A stretch of 64,000 nt of DNA from the NCBI RefSeq assembly GCF_963675165.1, contig NC_087385.1, forward strand, positions 2,604,501-2,668,500, read 5' to 3'. Origin of the DNA: Halichondria panicea. Taxonomy: Eukaryota > Porifera > Demospongiae > Suberitida > Halichondriidae. This document shows, piece by piece, positions 25,034 to 35,786 of the stretch. Numbering within the stretch: the first letter of the stretch is position 1; every line of letters begins with the position of its first letter. The notes under the pieces are model-generated. The model worked only from the letters and a program-made list of their open reading frames with translations, ran no database searches and was not told the origin of the DNA. Both the position numbers and the translations under genes were made by a program.

Positions 25034-25595
25034 AATGAAAGCACCGCGGGTGCTGATGCCTCGGTGTGGAGGTGCCAAAGCTACATAACATAAAGCTAGC
25101 TTTTATATACACATTGATTATAATTATCATGATGAACATTTCTAATTTTACTGCATGCAAAATCCAGAATCACAGGGAAACTCAAAATGGGTAATGATCG
25201 ACGATGATTATTGTTAAAAACGATCGATGCCAAAAGTTCAAGTCTAAAATTACTGGCTGCAAGTCAGCAGAGCCTTGCAGCTCTCTTCTCACTCTTGCAG
25301 CTACCAATAGCTAGCGTTCTAGTGCATAGCTAACTACTAAGTAGAGTAGCAACACTCGGTGAGCAAGTTTTGCTACGGACTCTTCTGAAAAGGCTGCAAT
25401 GGCATTCCAAGTAGGATTAACTCGAGAACGAAGCTTTATTTTGCAAATCCACAAATACGAATCCAAAAAGACATGACCAGAAGCCTATAGAAACTCTTAC
25501 TTGCACTTCATTGATCCTTGAGCAAACTGTAACAGTCTACACACACAAACACACTACCGTATACCTCGCTTGCGATGAGCACCAAGGCATAATTA
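25034..25595 (+). repeat. Interspersed repeat R1, copy 3
   Basis: This is a full-length copy of the repeat at 382-948, with the same order of internal blocks and the same CGGTG/CACC ends. It is present only in unit B of the PRPF4B duplication. Confidence 0.85.
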
Positions 25596-25664
25596 CCATT
25601 GAAATAGTTTACTAGTTGTATAGATTACGGTCATGCATTGTAGCTACCGCCGACGTAAGACCTT

Positions 25665-26304
25665 AGACTTGCTGACCAGTCCAATCTAGGGTTTGGGACC
25701 GGTCAACTGCCAATCAACGAGTTGTTCTCATTACCGAAATCAGTAATGACCAATCACGATGCAGGAGCAATGTTGTGTGACATATTTCGCCCACGTAATT
25801 TGTTGTAGTTGAGCTCACATTCACTTGATAGTTACGCAACTTTAGTCAACCGCACAAACCACAAGATGATGTCATACAACTAATTAAAATTCCACTAGAA
25901 CAACTAATTAAAATTCCACTAGAACAACTCGATGATTGGCAGTTGACCAGTCCCATCCCTAGGATGGACTGGCCAGCGAGTCTAGTAAGACCTTTGATTA
26001 AGGCAACCTCCAAATATGCGACACCCTCGAGCTTAGACAATTTTCTAACCTCTAAAAGTAGCGACAGCTGCGTCCACAATTATGTCACATCCTAAATGGA
26101 AGCCACACCCTAGCTTCGATTCTGGCCCTACTGGACCCTACACGTTTTTAAGCGGCTAGAAATCGAGGCAAGTAGACTGTGTAGAATGCGACCCTCTAAT
26201 TAAGCGACACCAGATCTTCAACATAATTTGCTCAACCTCCAAAATAAGCGACCTTGGGGCTTCGTAATTATTTAAAAAAATGTCGCCTTAATTAGAGGTC
26301 TTAC
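25665..26304. mobile_element. MITE with GTAAGACCT..TTAAGGC ends, host of a nested insertion
   Basis: Without the inserted 25674-25984 element and one target copy, the left end reads GTAAGACCTTTGATTAAGGC. The right end is its near-perfect complement, GTCGCCTTAATTAGAGGTCTTAC, at 26282-26304. Confidence 0.7.
25674..25984. mobile_element. MULE-like MITE with 9-bp TSD
   Basis: A 311-bp element has inverted arms of about 70 bp (TAGACTTGCTGACCAGTCCA at the left end). It is flanked by the perfect 9-bp repeat GTAAGACCT (25665-25673 and 25985-25993). It sits inside the terminal repeat of another element that ends at 26304. Confidence 0.85.
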
Positions 26305-26672
26305 AGTAGCTGTTTAGAGCCTTCTGTCAATACAAGAGAGAGAGTGAATCGTGGCTATGTTCAAACTAAATCTGTTCCAATATTTGAGTTTTTGGCCTTG
26401 TCACTCCGCCGAGGAATCTTTTTGTTGGCCGTGAGTTCGGACTTGAATAGAACCTTACCTAGTCTATACCTAGGTACTATCAGCTTAGATGCTCTGAGCC
26501 GCTGTCCTCAAGAACAAACGTTTGAAATAGCATGTGTTTACTCTAGCTATTATACTAAGCATTATTGCTATCTCATACCTTATTGCTCCTCCAAATGATT
26601 TATAAAAGCAGTTTAGCCTAGCTGTAGAGTGTTATGCACATAATTATATGTAGATAAAGGATAAGGTAATAT

Positions 26673-26893
26673 CAAGGGCGTATAAAAGAAGAGAGGGCAT
26701 GCAACTCCTATATGAGCAGAGTTTAAACGTGGGCGGATGAATGTGCAGGACTGTGCATGAAATGATAAAAATAGAAATTTCTATTTTTAGCACTTCATGC
26801 AAATGCACACATTCCTCCGCCCACGTTTGAACTCTGCTAGCTACATGTACTGATAGTGGAGTTGCATGCCCTCTCTTCTTTTATACGCCCTTG
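26673..26893. mobile_element. Hairpin MITE, CAAGGGCGTATAAAAGAAG ends
   Basis: A 221-bp element whose arms include GAGAGGGCATGCAACTCC and a GTGGGCGGA block, with a 7-bp flanking repeat GTAATAT (26666-26672 and 26894-26900). Relatives lie at 44325-44516 and 34018-34210, and single ends lie near 6215-6275 and 62310. Confidence 0.85.
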
Positions 26894-27808
26894 GTAATAT
26901 AAACCAGCTAGTGCATAAAGTATAATTATATCTCACCTTCAGTTGGATTATTATTACTACAAGCTGGCCCTTGTTCTAACTTTCCATTGCCCTTCTCTTT
27001 ATTAGAATAATTATACAGCTGCAAAGGCAGCCTGTGCGGAATGTAAAAATTGCAAATTCTACTATCACCCCTTGTTCTAACTTTTCATTGCTCTTCTCTT
27101 TTTTAGAATATACGGCAACCTGTGCAGAATGTAAAAACTGCAAACTCTACTATCACTTTACATTCGAAATGGGTAGTGAGTGTGTCTAAAACTACTATAG
27201 AAGTAAACCAAGTCAAGTATATTTGCGTTGACGGGCCCCAGAAGTTATGTGGTCAATTATGGCTTCATTTATGGTTTATGTGGTTGACAAGTATGCCAGG
27301 GACTGAAACTGCTAACTTTTAGCTGGTTGGAGCTTACCAGCTATACAGCATATAGATAGAAGTGCCTTTTAACAAGGAATCCAATGGTATATGAAAAGTG
27401 AATTTCAGTGAAATATAACAAAGTTATGACAACATTATGAAGGTCAACCTCAACACTAGCCTCGACCTTCAATAGTGGGCCTGGTATTTACTGTTGGCGC
27501 GTGGGTGGACAATTAATTTATTATTTACCGTATTTTAACGTTTAAACAGTATTTTATCTTATTGAACGATTGTGATAAAGAACAGAAAAAAGAAAAAGGA
27601 GAGCTACCTCTCTGTATATACTGTAGACAGAGACAGCTAAGTAAAACCTCAGCTCTGTAGATTTATCTATTAACTTGAGGCTCGGATCGGATACACACTC
27701 AGGCGACAAGTCAATCTCATAAGAAATTAGTTAAACCTGTGGGTAAAAAATAAATGTGGATAAGTACAGTGGCTGCAACGTAACATAATGTGAGGACTAC
27801 TTATTGAT

Positions 27809-28333
27809 TTACACAATAGATTTACCATTGAAAGCACTATCCATTAATACACACTCAAGCAACAAGTCCCTCGGATCGGATATGGATACACACTCAGGCG
27901 ACAAGTCCCTCGGATTGTAAACACATTCAGGCAACACATTTCTCAGATCAGATACCACGTACTTACTCTGTGACCAATTTTCGGCAAATGTCACAACAAT
28001 GTTTCCTTCCAGAGAGAATGCTTAATGGCACTGAACGTCGAACAGACACACCAACACTTTGAAGATGGCTTCACTCAGAGAAACAAGAAGAGAAATCACC
28101 ATCACAACACTTCTTTCAGAGAGAGGTGCACTGGTCCTGTCAAGCTTCACATCAATCAAGAAAGGGAGAGTCTGGAAAGCAGATGGACTTGCCATAGCGG
28201 TCAGTACGGTACCCACATAAACACCAGCGTACAGACACTTCAACGCCTCCAGCTGCTTGTCTTTCAAGACTAGACCTGGTTTTCCAACACAGGATAACGC
28301 GTACGCGAGAGCAAAAGAGAAGGTAGCAGCCAT
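27809..28333 (-). pseudogene. RecQ-like helicase fragment (degenerate)
   Basis: The frame at 28022-28333 reads like the start of a RecQ/DEAD-type helicase core: KPGLVLKDKQLEALKCLYAG, then the stretch where Walker A should be, then QTLPF, then SVVMVISLLVSL (compare the family's VVSPLVSLM). The P-loop GxGKS is destroyed (VLTAMASPSAF). A stop follows, then an ORF with repeated (D/N)PRDLxxECV units (27809-27994), probably unrelated filler. I recall many helicase-like genes of this type in sponges. It is judged nonfunctional. Confidence 0.5.
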
Positions 28334-28694
28334 TACAACTTGGACTAGATTTCTTTTTTCAATGACATCATTATAAATGAAACGGATATCAATGTTTTAC
28401 AACTAAATGCGAAATAAGAATACTGATAAATATATATATACTACAATTTACAATTACCAAGATTCTTGGTAATTCTGGCGCATGCGTAAACAGTGTTTAC
28501 CAGGCCACCTTTCTCTGCGGCCTGGAATGGAGGCTACCTCAACACAAATAGACTTTAGTAATCTAATTGCATTCAGCCCTAATACAAAAACAGCATACAT
28601 AAAAGTTCCAAATACATAAAAGTTCCAACCTCTACCAGAAAACCATGTAGAGATCTCTGTAGTTGGGGTGAACTTACTAGTGCCTATAGTTAGC

Positions 28695-29921
28695 ATGGAA
28701 CATAACAGTGCTTATGGCTTGATTGACGAAAGAATAGAAGACACCCCAGCAGACAACAATATTTCTTACAATACTGTTGATCATGGGACCATATCTCGTA
28801 ATCAGACCAGTCGGTACAGTAACCCTGGAGAGAGACAAGAAAATACGTATGACGAAATCGTGAACAAGTTCAAGGCGCCGGCAGAAGACAGTCTGAAGAA
28901 GAGTCAAGTTCTAATTTGCAGTGCAGCTACTTCAGCTTTAGTTATATCTGTGCTTTCTCTACTCGTAGCTGTTGCAGCATTAGTGTTCTTTAATTCAGAG
29001 TTGAGGAACCAGCTTTGTAGTGCCACATGCAACCAGTCTCTGAATCAACAGCTATTGTTTACTCAATTGAATGATTCAATCGCAAAAATCGAATCTATCA
29101 TTGGTGAGTTAAGCCCAACTGCTTTTTTTCCAGGGTCTTTAACCAACCCTGCTAGCTCTTGCAGTGACATCCCCCAAGACAGACCGCCTGGAGAATACTG
29201 GATTCAAGCTAACAATACCATTTCTCCTGTTCAAGTTTTCTGTGACATGGAACGAACTAGCTGCAGCTGCAACCGAACAACAAAAGGATGGATGAGAGTT
29301 GCCAATTTGGACATGACCGACCCCAACCAGACCTGCCCTACTGCATTCAGTTTGCGGACACGAACAACACCACCACTGCGGACATGTGGCAGATCAGTAT
29401 TTGGGTGTACAAGGGCTATATTTCCAACCTTTGGGATTGAGTACTCACATGTGTGTGGTAGAATCGTAGCTTATCAAGATGGATCCCCAGATGGGTTTTT
29501 CTCTTCCAACTCCTTAACGATTGACGACACTTATGTGGACGGCATTAGCGTCACACACGGACAATCCCCACGACAACACATCTGGACATTTGCTGCAGCT
29601 TTGGATGAACTGAGCTCTACTTGTCCCTGTATCAATTCTGAGATTGAAACTGGATTTGCACCATCGTTTATCAATCAAGACTATTTCTGTGACACTGGTA
29701 GTAGAGATCGATTTCAACACATTTTCTATCCTGATGATCCACTCTGGGATGGTCAGGGATGCGGGCGTGCCAGTACTTGCTGCCAATTCAACAACCCACC
29801 GTGGTTTTGCAAGCAACTCCCCCAGCCAACTACGGATGATATTGAACTGAGGATGTGTTTTGGCAGTGGGGTCACTGATGAAGACACACCACTTGAACTT
29901 ATTCAACTTTTTATAAACTGA
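28695..29921 (+). CDS. Type II membrane protein with Cys-rich fibrinogen-like ectodomain, copy B
   Basis: A single exon of 408 residues, roughly 93 percent identical by eye to the gene at 17521-18777. The tyrosine motifs (AYGLI, ISYNTV, TYDEIV), the transmembrane segment and all recognisable ectodomain cysteines are kept. Differences include a 3-residue deletion after FFSSN and a shorter loop before CPCINSEIE. It arrived as passenger of the PRPF4B segmental duplication. The surrounding kinase exons decayed while this frame stayed open over more than 1.2 kb, which suggests it is functional. The upstream TATA-like element of copy A is not conserved. ATTAAA lies about 130 bp past the stop. Confidence 0.85.
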   Translation: MEHNSAYGLIDERIEDTPADNNISYNTVDHGTISRNQTSRYSNPGERQENTYDEIVNKFKAPAEDSLKKSQVLICSAATSALVISVLSLLVAVAALVFFNSELRNQLCSATCNQSLNQQLLFTQLNDSIAKIESIIGELSPTAFFPGSLTNPASSCSDIPQDRPPGEYWIQANNTISPVQVFCDMERTSCSCNRTTKGWMRVANLDMTDPNQTCPTAFSLRTRTTPPLRTCGRSVFGCTRAIFPTFGIEYSHVCGRIVAYQDGSPDGFFSSNSLTIDDTYVDGISVTHGQSPRQHIWTFAAALDELSSTCPCINSEIETGFAPSFINQDYFCDTGSRDRFQHIFYPDDPLWDGQGCGRASTCCQFNNPPWFCKQLPQPTTDDIELRMCFGSGVTDEDTPLELIQLFIN

Positions 29922-31668
29922 GCATAATGAATGTAGAAACCAAAAATATTACTCTAGTCTTGCATAGTTTTGTCATACAGTACACAGTATACTTACTGCA
30001 AAATTATATAGTGCATGTGGCCGTTATAAAGTTATTTGTGCGACCGCTCAATTAAAGATGTGGTCTATAATGTTCTTTTTGTGGTTTACACTGCATGAGG
30101 AATAATGCAGGAATAATATAGGCTGTTATTTCAAGTATAGAATAATCGACAATGTGTATATCAAGCATATAACATACCAAAACCTAGTAACTGCATGGTA
30201 TGTTCCGAAGAACACCACAGCGATACAGAGTAGTGAAACCATATCTAAGGTTATATCCGTTGCTATGTGCAATATGCAGCATAATGCACTGAATCTCACA
30301 TTTTGCACTGACCACAAAGCCTTGAGGGATTTAAAGATAATTATACATGGCATTTTTACATGCCGCATAGCACAGGCCTACAGTAATAATAGGTTTGTCC
30401 AGTTCTTTACTGTCTGTTAAACGGTCCTAGGACATAATCACTGGTTGGAGGCATCGTCAGAGTTGGGGAGTGGCTTTTTTCAGTTTGAGGTGGGGCTGTT
30501 TCGCAGCAGCAGCGTTGAGAAGAGAGTATTTTTTGCAGCGTTTGGGTGCATGGTGTATATTGCACTCAGCCCTCGTGCTTCAGTGCAATATACACCATAC
30601 AATCCCTCGTGCCCATGTTATAACTATTACTTGTTTCATCCCTCATTTCAAATGCATGCACTGTTAATTGATACTCTGAAATCACTAGCTGTGACAAATG
30701 GAGTTTCCCTCATTCCAAATAGCACCATGGTACCTGTGAACGTGCATGCATGCACATTGTTAATTGATACTCTGAGATCATCTTAACTTGTAACTGAGAG
30801 TAATTCACTGCTGATTGATAAAGTCTATGTTGCACATATGCATGTAATTCACTGTTGATTTGATAATTCTGAAGTCAATGTTGTACTCAGGAATAATAGG
30901 TAGAATAATAGGCTGTTGTTAAGAATAGAATAATCTACCAACTATTATAGTACCAAGGCCAAGTGATCAACAACACACTGACATAGTACTCTTTGAACAG
31001 CCTGGCTGCACCAATCACTCATTATTCTTCAACTAAATTTTGATTATTAAACTTGCCTTGGAATTGTGCATGTTTCATTTCACCTTTGAACTCTTCAAAT
31101 ACCTCAAACGTCCATGTGACTTCATTTCACCTTTAAGCAATACCACCTCTTAGAAAATCCTCAAAAACACCAACCAAAACAAAGCTTCCCTCACTAAAAA
31201 ATTTACCTCACGCACCAAATCAAAACACACCTCTCAAAAATTAACCACTCAAAAATACACCTCTCGCACACAGTAGAAAAGACTTCTTTGAAAACAAACC
31301 TCCCATAAATTGTGTTGCAGTGGCCGACTCTCTTTAGCAATTGAAGGCATAGAGATTAGTTAGATCAGGTTGGGTGTGGTTGACACTTGACAGAGTGTAA
31401 TAGCCGTAGTAGGTGGTTTTTTAGACGCGGCTATTTCCTCACTATTCCGGCCAAGATGCACTGTGAGTGTCCCAAAGGTGGCCGAGAGTCTACTGTACAT
31501 GCATGTTGCTGTTTAGAATGGTACCACACCGACTTTGTGAAGAAATCCTACCTCTAGTAACCACCATGTCTGTGGTGGTTACTAGAAGCAAGATTTCTTT
31601 CCGACAGACGGACGTTGTTGTTTTAGTGGCATGGATGTATTTGTCATTCATCCTACTTCTCATTACAG
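29922..31668. other. Unit B interval between membrane gene and pseudo-exon 8
   Basis: No coding exon is recognised. It holds a 17-bp perfect hairpin (30550-30566 with 30582-30598), direct repeats around 30660-30780 and a CT-rich stretch around 31120-31270. From about 31320 it resembles the sequence ahead of PRPF4B exon 8. Confidence 0.6.
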
Positions 31669-31810
31669 CATGAATCTGTGTGAGGTGCTGAAAAGGTGCG
31701 GTCGTACACACAGCAGCTGCTCCTGGCTCTCAAGCTCATGAAGAGGAAGGGCATCCTAAGCCTGACCACACAGAGAAGGGGAAGGGCATCCTAAGCCTGA
31801 CCACATCCTG
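31669..31810 (+). pseudogene. PRPF4B pseudo-exon 8
   Basis: This is a copy of kinase exon 8 that keeps the acceptor (CATTACAG) and donor (CTGGTGAGT). It has an internal deletion after the GTGCGG segment and a local duplication of GGGCATCCTAAGCCTGACCA. The deletion removes [10 protein letters not shown], and the HADIKPDN catalytic loop is lost. Confidence 0.88.
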
Positions 31811-32290
31811 GTGAGTTTTTATAAGTGGTTAGTTTCACAGTGATTCCCATACGGGAAACCTGTATGCACTTCATATAGGGTTCAACGGCTCTGTGATGTT
31901 CAGCCTATGATACTTAATTAAGGTGGCTAAACAGTGTAAGTACAGATCATATGGTGGTGTACTTCCAGCTGTTAACCTTAGATGTGAATGTTTGGGTCTC
32001 TAGTGGCCCCTGGCCATGACCAGAGGAGGTATACAGCACTTGACCATTACTCATTAAGGCAGGGTTTCACCTAGGATTAATAGTTTTGAGGGGAAGACAT
32101 GTTGTGTGCACAATAGTGCTGTGGTTCAGGCCTACTTCTGTTGACCGCACCCTGATACACGTAGGTGGCTACGTATAGGATATACCACACCTACGAGGAG
32201 GATATATATATATCCATATATCCTCCTGCTGTCGTGCATGGTTACTCCGAGGTGTAGCCGATGAGTATGTAACCATGGTAGCAGAAGATA

Positions 32291-32459
32291 CCGTATAGCG
32301 TGTATATTTCGAGGGTATAAATGTTCACGGTTTTTGCTGATTTAGCATGTACCGCGAACATTTATGCCCACGAATTTAATATCGCATGCATGCGATATCT
32401 AAATCTTTAGCACCTTTCTAACCGTCATTCCATACCCTCGAAATATACCCGCTGTACGG
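32291..32459. mobile_element. TA-flanked MITE, CCGTATAGCG ends
   Basis: A 169-bp hairpin-like element starting CCGTATAGCGTGTATATTTC and ending with its near complement, with TA on both sides. It is specific to unit B. Confidence 0.8.
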
Positions 32460-32576
32460 TATACAGGGTGCATATCCTCCGAGTAGGTGTACTTATACCA
32501 CGTGACCGCAGCACTATAAAAGGACCTCCCCCTAGCAACAATTCATGCATGTGCAGACTGCAAAAAGAGCAAGACT

Positions 32577-32711
32577 ATGCCAGATTTTGCAGCCTTCAAA
32601 GAGCTAGTTGAGCAACACGTCGACTCCTACAGATACTCATCAAAAGCATCCTTGGTCCAAGCGTTGTGCATTCGACGTCCCTTACTGGAGTTACAAGCTC
32701 TTTTTGGATAG
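32577..32711 (+). pseudogene. Short ORF resembling the N-terminus of RNA polymerase I subunit RPA2/POLR1B
   Basis: This 44-codon ORF contains FKELVEQHVDSYRY, which resembles the AALQELTRAHVESFNY-type start of the Pol I second-largest subunit. The similarity fades after LVQAL. A TATA motif (CTATAAAAGG) lies about 65 bp upstream. No continuing exons are recognised, so it is probably a stranded 5' piece or a chance similarity. Confidence 0.3.
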
Positions 32712-32951
32712 AAATCTAAACCACACCCATGGGCCCAGGAGGCTTAGCCATCTTGTTTGAGAGCAGCTGTCGCTTTGGAGTCTTAGTACCGTCAAGCATC
32801 TCTTTGCTTACTTTCGTAAACGAAAAAACACCTTGAAAACCTGTGGCTGTATAATTGTTATTTTTTATGTATCATACAGCTGTTGACCAATGGGATCAAT
32901 TAGTGGTGACGTAAGTGTGGTATAACTACATGTAATAATGAAAGTAAATCA

Positions 32952-32996
32952 AAAGTGAAGCATTTTGACTCAGTGGGATAGAGTGACAGAGAAGGA
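32952..32996 (+). pseudogene. PRPF4B pseudo-exon 10 remnant
   Basis: About 45 bp match the 3' part of PRPF4B exon 10 (GAAGCATTTTGACTC, then GATAGAGTGACAGAGAAGG), with the intervening SFSFLYAEV-coding bases deleted. It is followed by the same MITE as in the functional gene. Confidence 0.75.
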
Positions 32997-34017
32997 CTTA
33001 CTGTATAGCGGGTTATTTTCGTATGATGCAAAATTATATGTGCAATATCAGGTCCTACGTCATCATTTTGAGCTGTAGGATAGGAAATATTTTGACTGGT
33101 AGTCAAAGGAATGATTGCACAATTGCACACACTTTAAATTTGCACTGGCACAATCTATTGGATACGTACGTATGCTGTATGTCTGTTTTGTTATTACCCG
33201 AAGCCGTGCCACGGTCAGTGGGTATAGTAGTCGTCTGGTCTGTTTGTAATGTGTGAGTCACTTGGATGCCATAGCACTGCGTTTACAGCATGGATAGCCT
33301 CCACACAACAAGTTATTAGTTTTAAAAGTGGTATTTAAAAGTGGTAGATTTCTATATTAAAGCTTCGTTGTCGTATAAAAGTGAGCAAAAGTTGAACTTG
33401 CACGTTGGCAGCTAGCTAACTACACGCGGCCTTTATTCGAGGTGCCCTACGTATTTACAGCTGAAGTGATCCCGTACCAGGAACAATGGAAAAGGGTCAC
33501 TAAATAGAAAGCTAGAATTGTGACTGAGAGGCTCCTAGCTCCACGACCCAGGAGCCATACCTCTCTAAGACTCCAGGCTTCTTTGCTGTGCTAGACAGCT
33601 CAGTCATACACACTACATGCACTGCATTCTTTATAATCATGCCACCATCCGAGGGTTTGCACTTTAATGCTCTAGTTTTCACTGTGCTTATTAATTGGTA
33701 ATGATCATGTACATGTATGCTGCTGATTTAACTGTATTGCTTTTGCCGATGACTTTGCTGTTATCACTCTTTGTAGCCATGACGACCAAGACCCACAGGC
33801 ATTGACTCTCAACAGAGTGGCTGATGTTTGGCTAGTTAGATTGTATTAATTGGCTGATAAATAGTTGTGTGATCTGTGTATTCTTCTCTTGTGCAGGTGA
33901 TGAGGAAAAAGTGAAGGTCAAGACTTACGAGTCAGTGACTGGCTGCATGTGTAGCATAATTTGCACATGGATATCGTATATGTAGGTGGACAGACTATTC
34001 ATGTAACCACTCAATCA

Positions 34018-34210
34018 ATGTAATAACAATATAAAAAGAAAGAGGGCAAGCAACTGACTATCAACCTACATGCAAGCAAAAACTAAAGCCACAGACCGGA
34101 TACTATGTACTGTACACACAACTTTATTATGATTGACATTACTGCACTTTCCACCGCCCACTTTGCTCGCAAGCGTTGCATGCCCTCTCTCTTTTTATAC
34201 ACTCTTGGTA
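34018..34210. mobile_element. Degraded hairpin MITE (GAGGGCATGCAA family)
   Basis: The ends TATAAAAAGAAAGAGGGCAAG and GCATGCCCTCTCTCTTTTTATA match the family at 26673-26893. The interior is diverged. Confidence 0.65.
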
Positions 34211-34523
34211 ATAATATTTTTTGTACTGTTTGCATGTGCATTGTTGGCGAACATTTTATGGTGGTTAATTTCAATGAGTATAATTATACAGACTACAGAG
34301 TATATATATATATAGCTTTTATTTATCCGTTAATCAGAGTACTGCATGTATAATTACGTACAGTGAGCACAATCAATTAAGTGATATTCTTGTTTGACTG
34401 ATTGCATGGTAAGCTTAATTACATGAATGATTGTATACGTTTAAAAGTCATGACATTTCAGTTTACATGTCTGTATATAAGTAAGCACATCGATGCATGT
34501 GTGAGCCATGGCCTTGGCAGCAG

Positions 34524-35684
34524 TCAGAGTAGCTGTACTTCAAAGTCTTCTTTTATTTTCTCCAACAATCCATCAGTAGTAAGCACATCAATGCATGTGT
34601 GAGCCATGGCCTTGGCAACAGTCAGAGTAGCTGTGTGCGCCTCAGGGGTGTTGGTCACGGCAGTGAATTCTCGAGTGTGGTTCACTTCACCAGAGCCGAT
34701 AGCAAACATAGGATGAATGGAAGGAACGATGTATGATACATTTCCCATGTCTGTGGAAATAGTTAGCTCTCCCTCCATTTTGAACTCTATTTTAAGATTT
34801 GAGGCAAAAAGCTTTGCTAACACCCCATTGCTCGCTACTTCGTTGAACAGTGGTGGGACTGATTCGATTGAAACACTACACCCTGTAGCTGTAGCAGCAC
34901 CTGTAAAACAGTTCAGTACCTTAACTTTGAATTCGTTTAATTCTTGTGTTGTGGGTGCTCTAATGTAATATTTGAGAGTGGTTTTCTCCGGAACAATGGC
35001 TGGGTCTTCCCCTCCACTTACAATCACTCCATGTACCCTCCAGCTTGGTTTCATTTGTTGTCGTAGACATGAGACTGCATTGTAGGCCAGAGCGACAGCA
35101 TCCAGTGCATTCACTCCCTCCCAGGGGTAAGCAGCAGCATGAGATGCCTTGCCGGTGTAAGTAATGTTCAGGGCTTCAAGGGCAAGCATTTGGGGACTAA
35201 CTATATTCGTTGGGCATGGGTGTACCATCATTGACAAGTCAATGTTCTCAAAGGCTCCGTTTCTTATTAAATTTATCTTTCCTCCATCCGTTTCTTCAGC
35301 AGGTGTTCCTAAGACGGTCACCATTCCTTTCAGGGCATCACTCGATTCCAAAACAGCTTTTAAACCCAAACCAGCGGCAACTCCAGCCTCTGCTATGAGG
35401 TTGTGTCCACATGCATGACCGATTTCAGGCAGAGCATCGTATTCACAGATCACACACACATTGGGTCTCCCAGAGCCAAAGGTGGCCCTGAAAGCTGTTT
35501 CGATACCAGTGTAGGAGCGTTCCACAGTGAAACCTTTCTTCTCGAGGAAGTTTGTGAGGAGTTCGTGTGCTTTGTGCTCATTGAATCCCAGCTCAGGATT
35601 CCTCCATATCTCATCACTCAAGGCACTCAGTTCACTTTTGCAACTCTCAATACCAGTAGAAGCAGTTGATTTGAGATCAGACAT
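34524..35684 (-). CDS. PM20D2: PM20D2-like M20 dipeptidase, minus-strand copy
   Basis: A single exon of 386 residues in the M20 metallopeptidase family, closest to PM20D2. That cytosolic enzyme hydrolyses dipeptides with basic C-terminal residues, such as beta-alanyl-lysine, and acts in metabolite repair. Readable family motifs are ALSDEIWRNPELGFNEHKA near the N-terminus, CEYDALPEIGHACGHNLIAE with the zinc-binding HACGHN, GTPAEE with the catalytic/bridging glutamates, GKASHAAAYPWEGVNALDA, LRQQMKPSWRVHG, and STDMGNVSYIVPSIHP near the end. The start is the first ATG, 102 bp from the divergent partner at 35787. Residues about 55-125 are almost identical to the partner while the rest is clearly diverged. 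A duplicate of the final coding bases (near 34480-34545) overlaps the stop and 3' flank. Confidence 0.9.
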   Translation of the reverse strand: MSDLKSTASTGIESCKSELSALSDEIWRNPELGFNEHKAHELLTNFLEKKGFTVERSYTGIETAFRATFGSGRPNVCVICEYDALPEIGHACGHNLIAEAGVAAGLGLKAVLESSDALKGMVTVLGTPAEETDGGKINLIRNGAFENIDLSMMVHPCPTNIVSPQMLALEALNITYTGKASHAAAYPWEGVNALDAVALAYNAVSCLRQQMKPSWRVHGVIVSGGEDPAIVPEKTTLKYYIRAPTTQELNEFKVKVLNCFTGAATATGCSVSIESVPPLFNEVASNGVLAKLFASNLKIEFKMEGELTISTDMGNVSYIVPSIHPMFAIGSGEVNHTREFTAVTNTPEAHTATLTVAKAMAHTCIDVLTTDGLLEKIKEDFEVQLL

Positions 35685-35786
35685 ATTAATTATAACTTTA
35701 AAAGGGGCGTGGGCTGTTGATTCCTAGATAGGTGTGGTCCCTCCTGAATGGCCACGCCCGTCTATTACGTTTAACAAAAATTAACA
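35685..35786. promoter_or_regulatory. Bidirectional promoter of the PM20D2 pair
   Basis: Only 102 bp lie between the two divergent ATGs. It contains a GGGGCGTGGGC / GCCACGCCCGTC near-inverted pair (about 35703-35713 and 35750-35762), which might bind GC-box factors. Function is inferred from position. Confidence 0.55.

Larger units (their letters stand above)
24490..33965 (+). repeat. Decayed tandem duplicate of the PRPF4B 3' segment (unit B)
   Basis: This unit repeats 13750-24425 in the same order and orientation. Matched landmarks are exon 4 (24531-24838), the nested membrane gene (28695-29921), the pre-exon-8 intron and exon 8 (31320-31810), the exon-10 remnant with its MITE (32952-33095), and the 3' flank (33680-33965 against 24118-24425). 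Exons 5, 6, 7, 9 and 11 are not recognisable. It is interrupted by unit-specific insertions such as R1 at 25034 and several MITEs. It cannot encode a kinase. Confidence 0.88.

Noticed and set aside
27122-27322. 66-codon plus-strand ORF in unit B
   Set aside because: No motif and no counterpart in unit A; within chance expectation.
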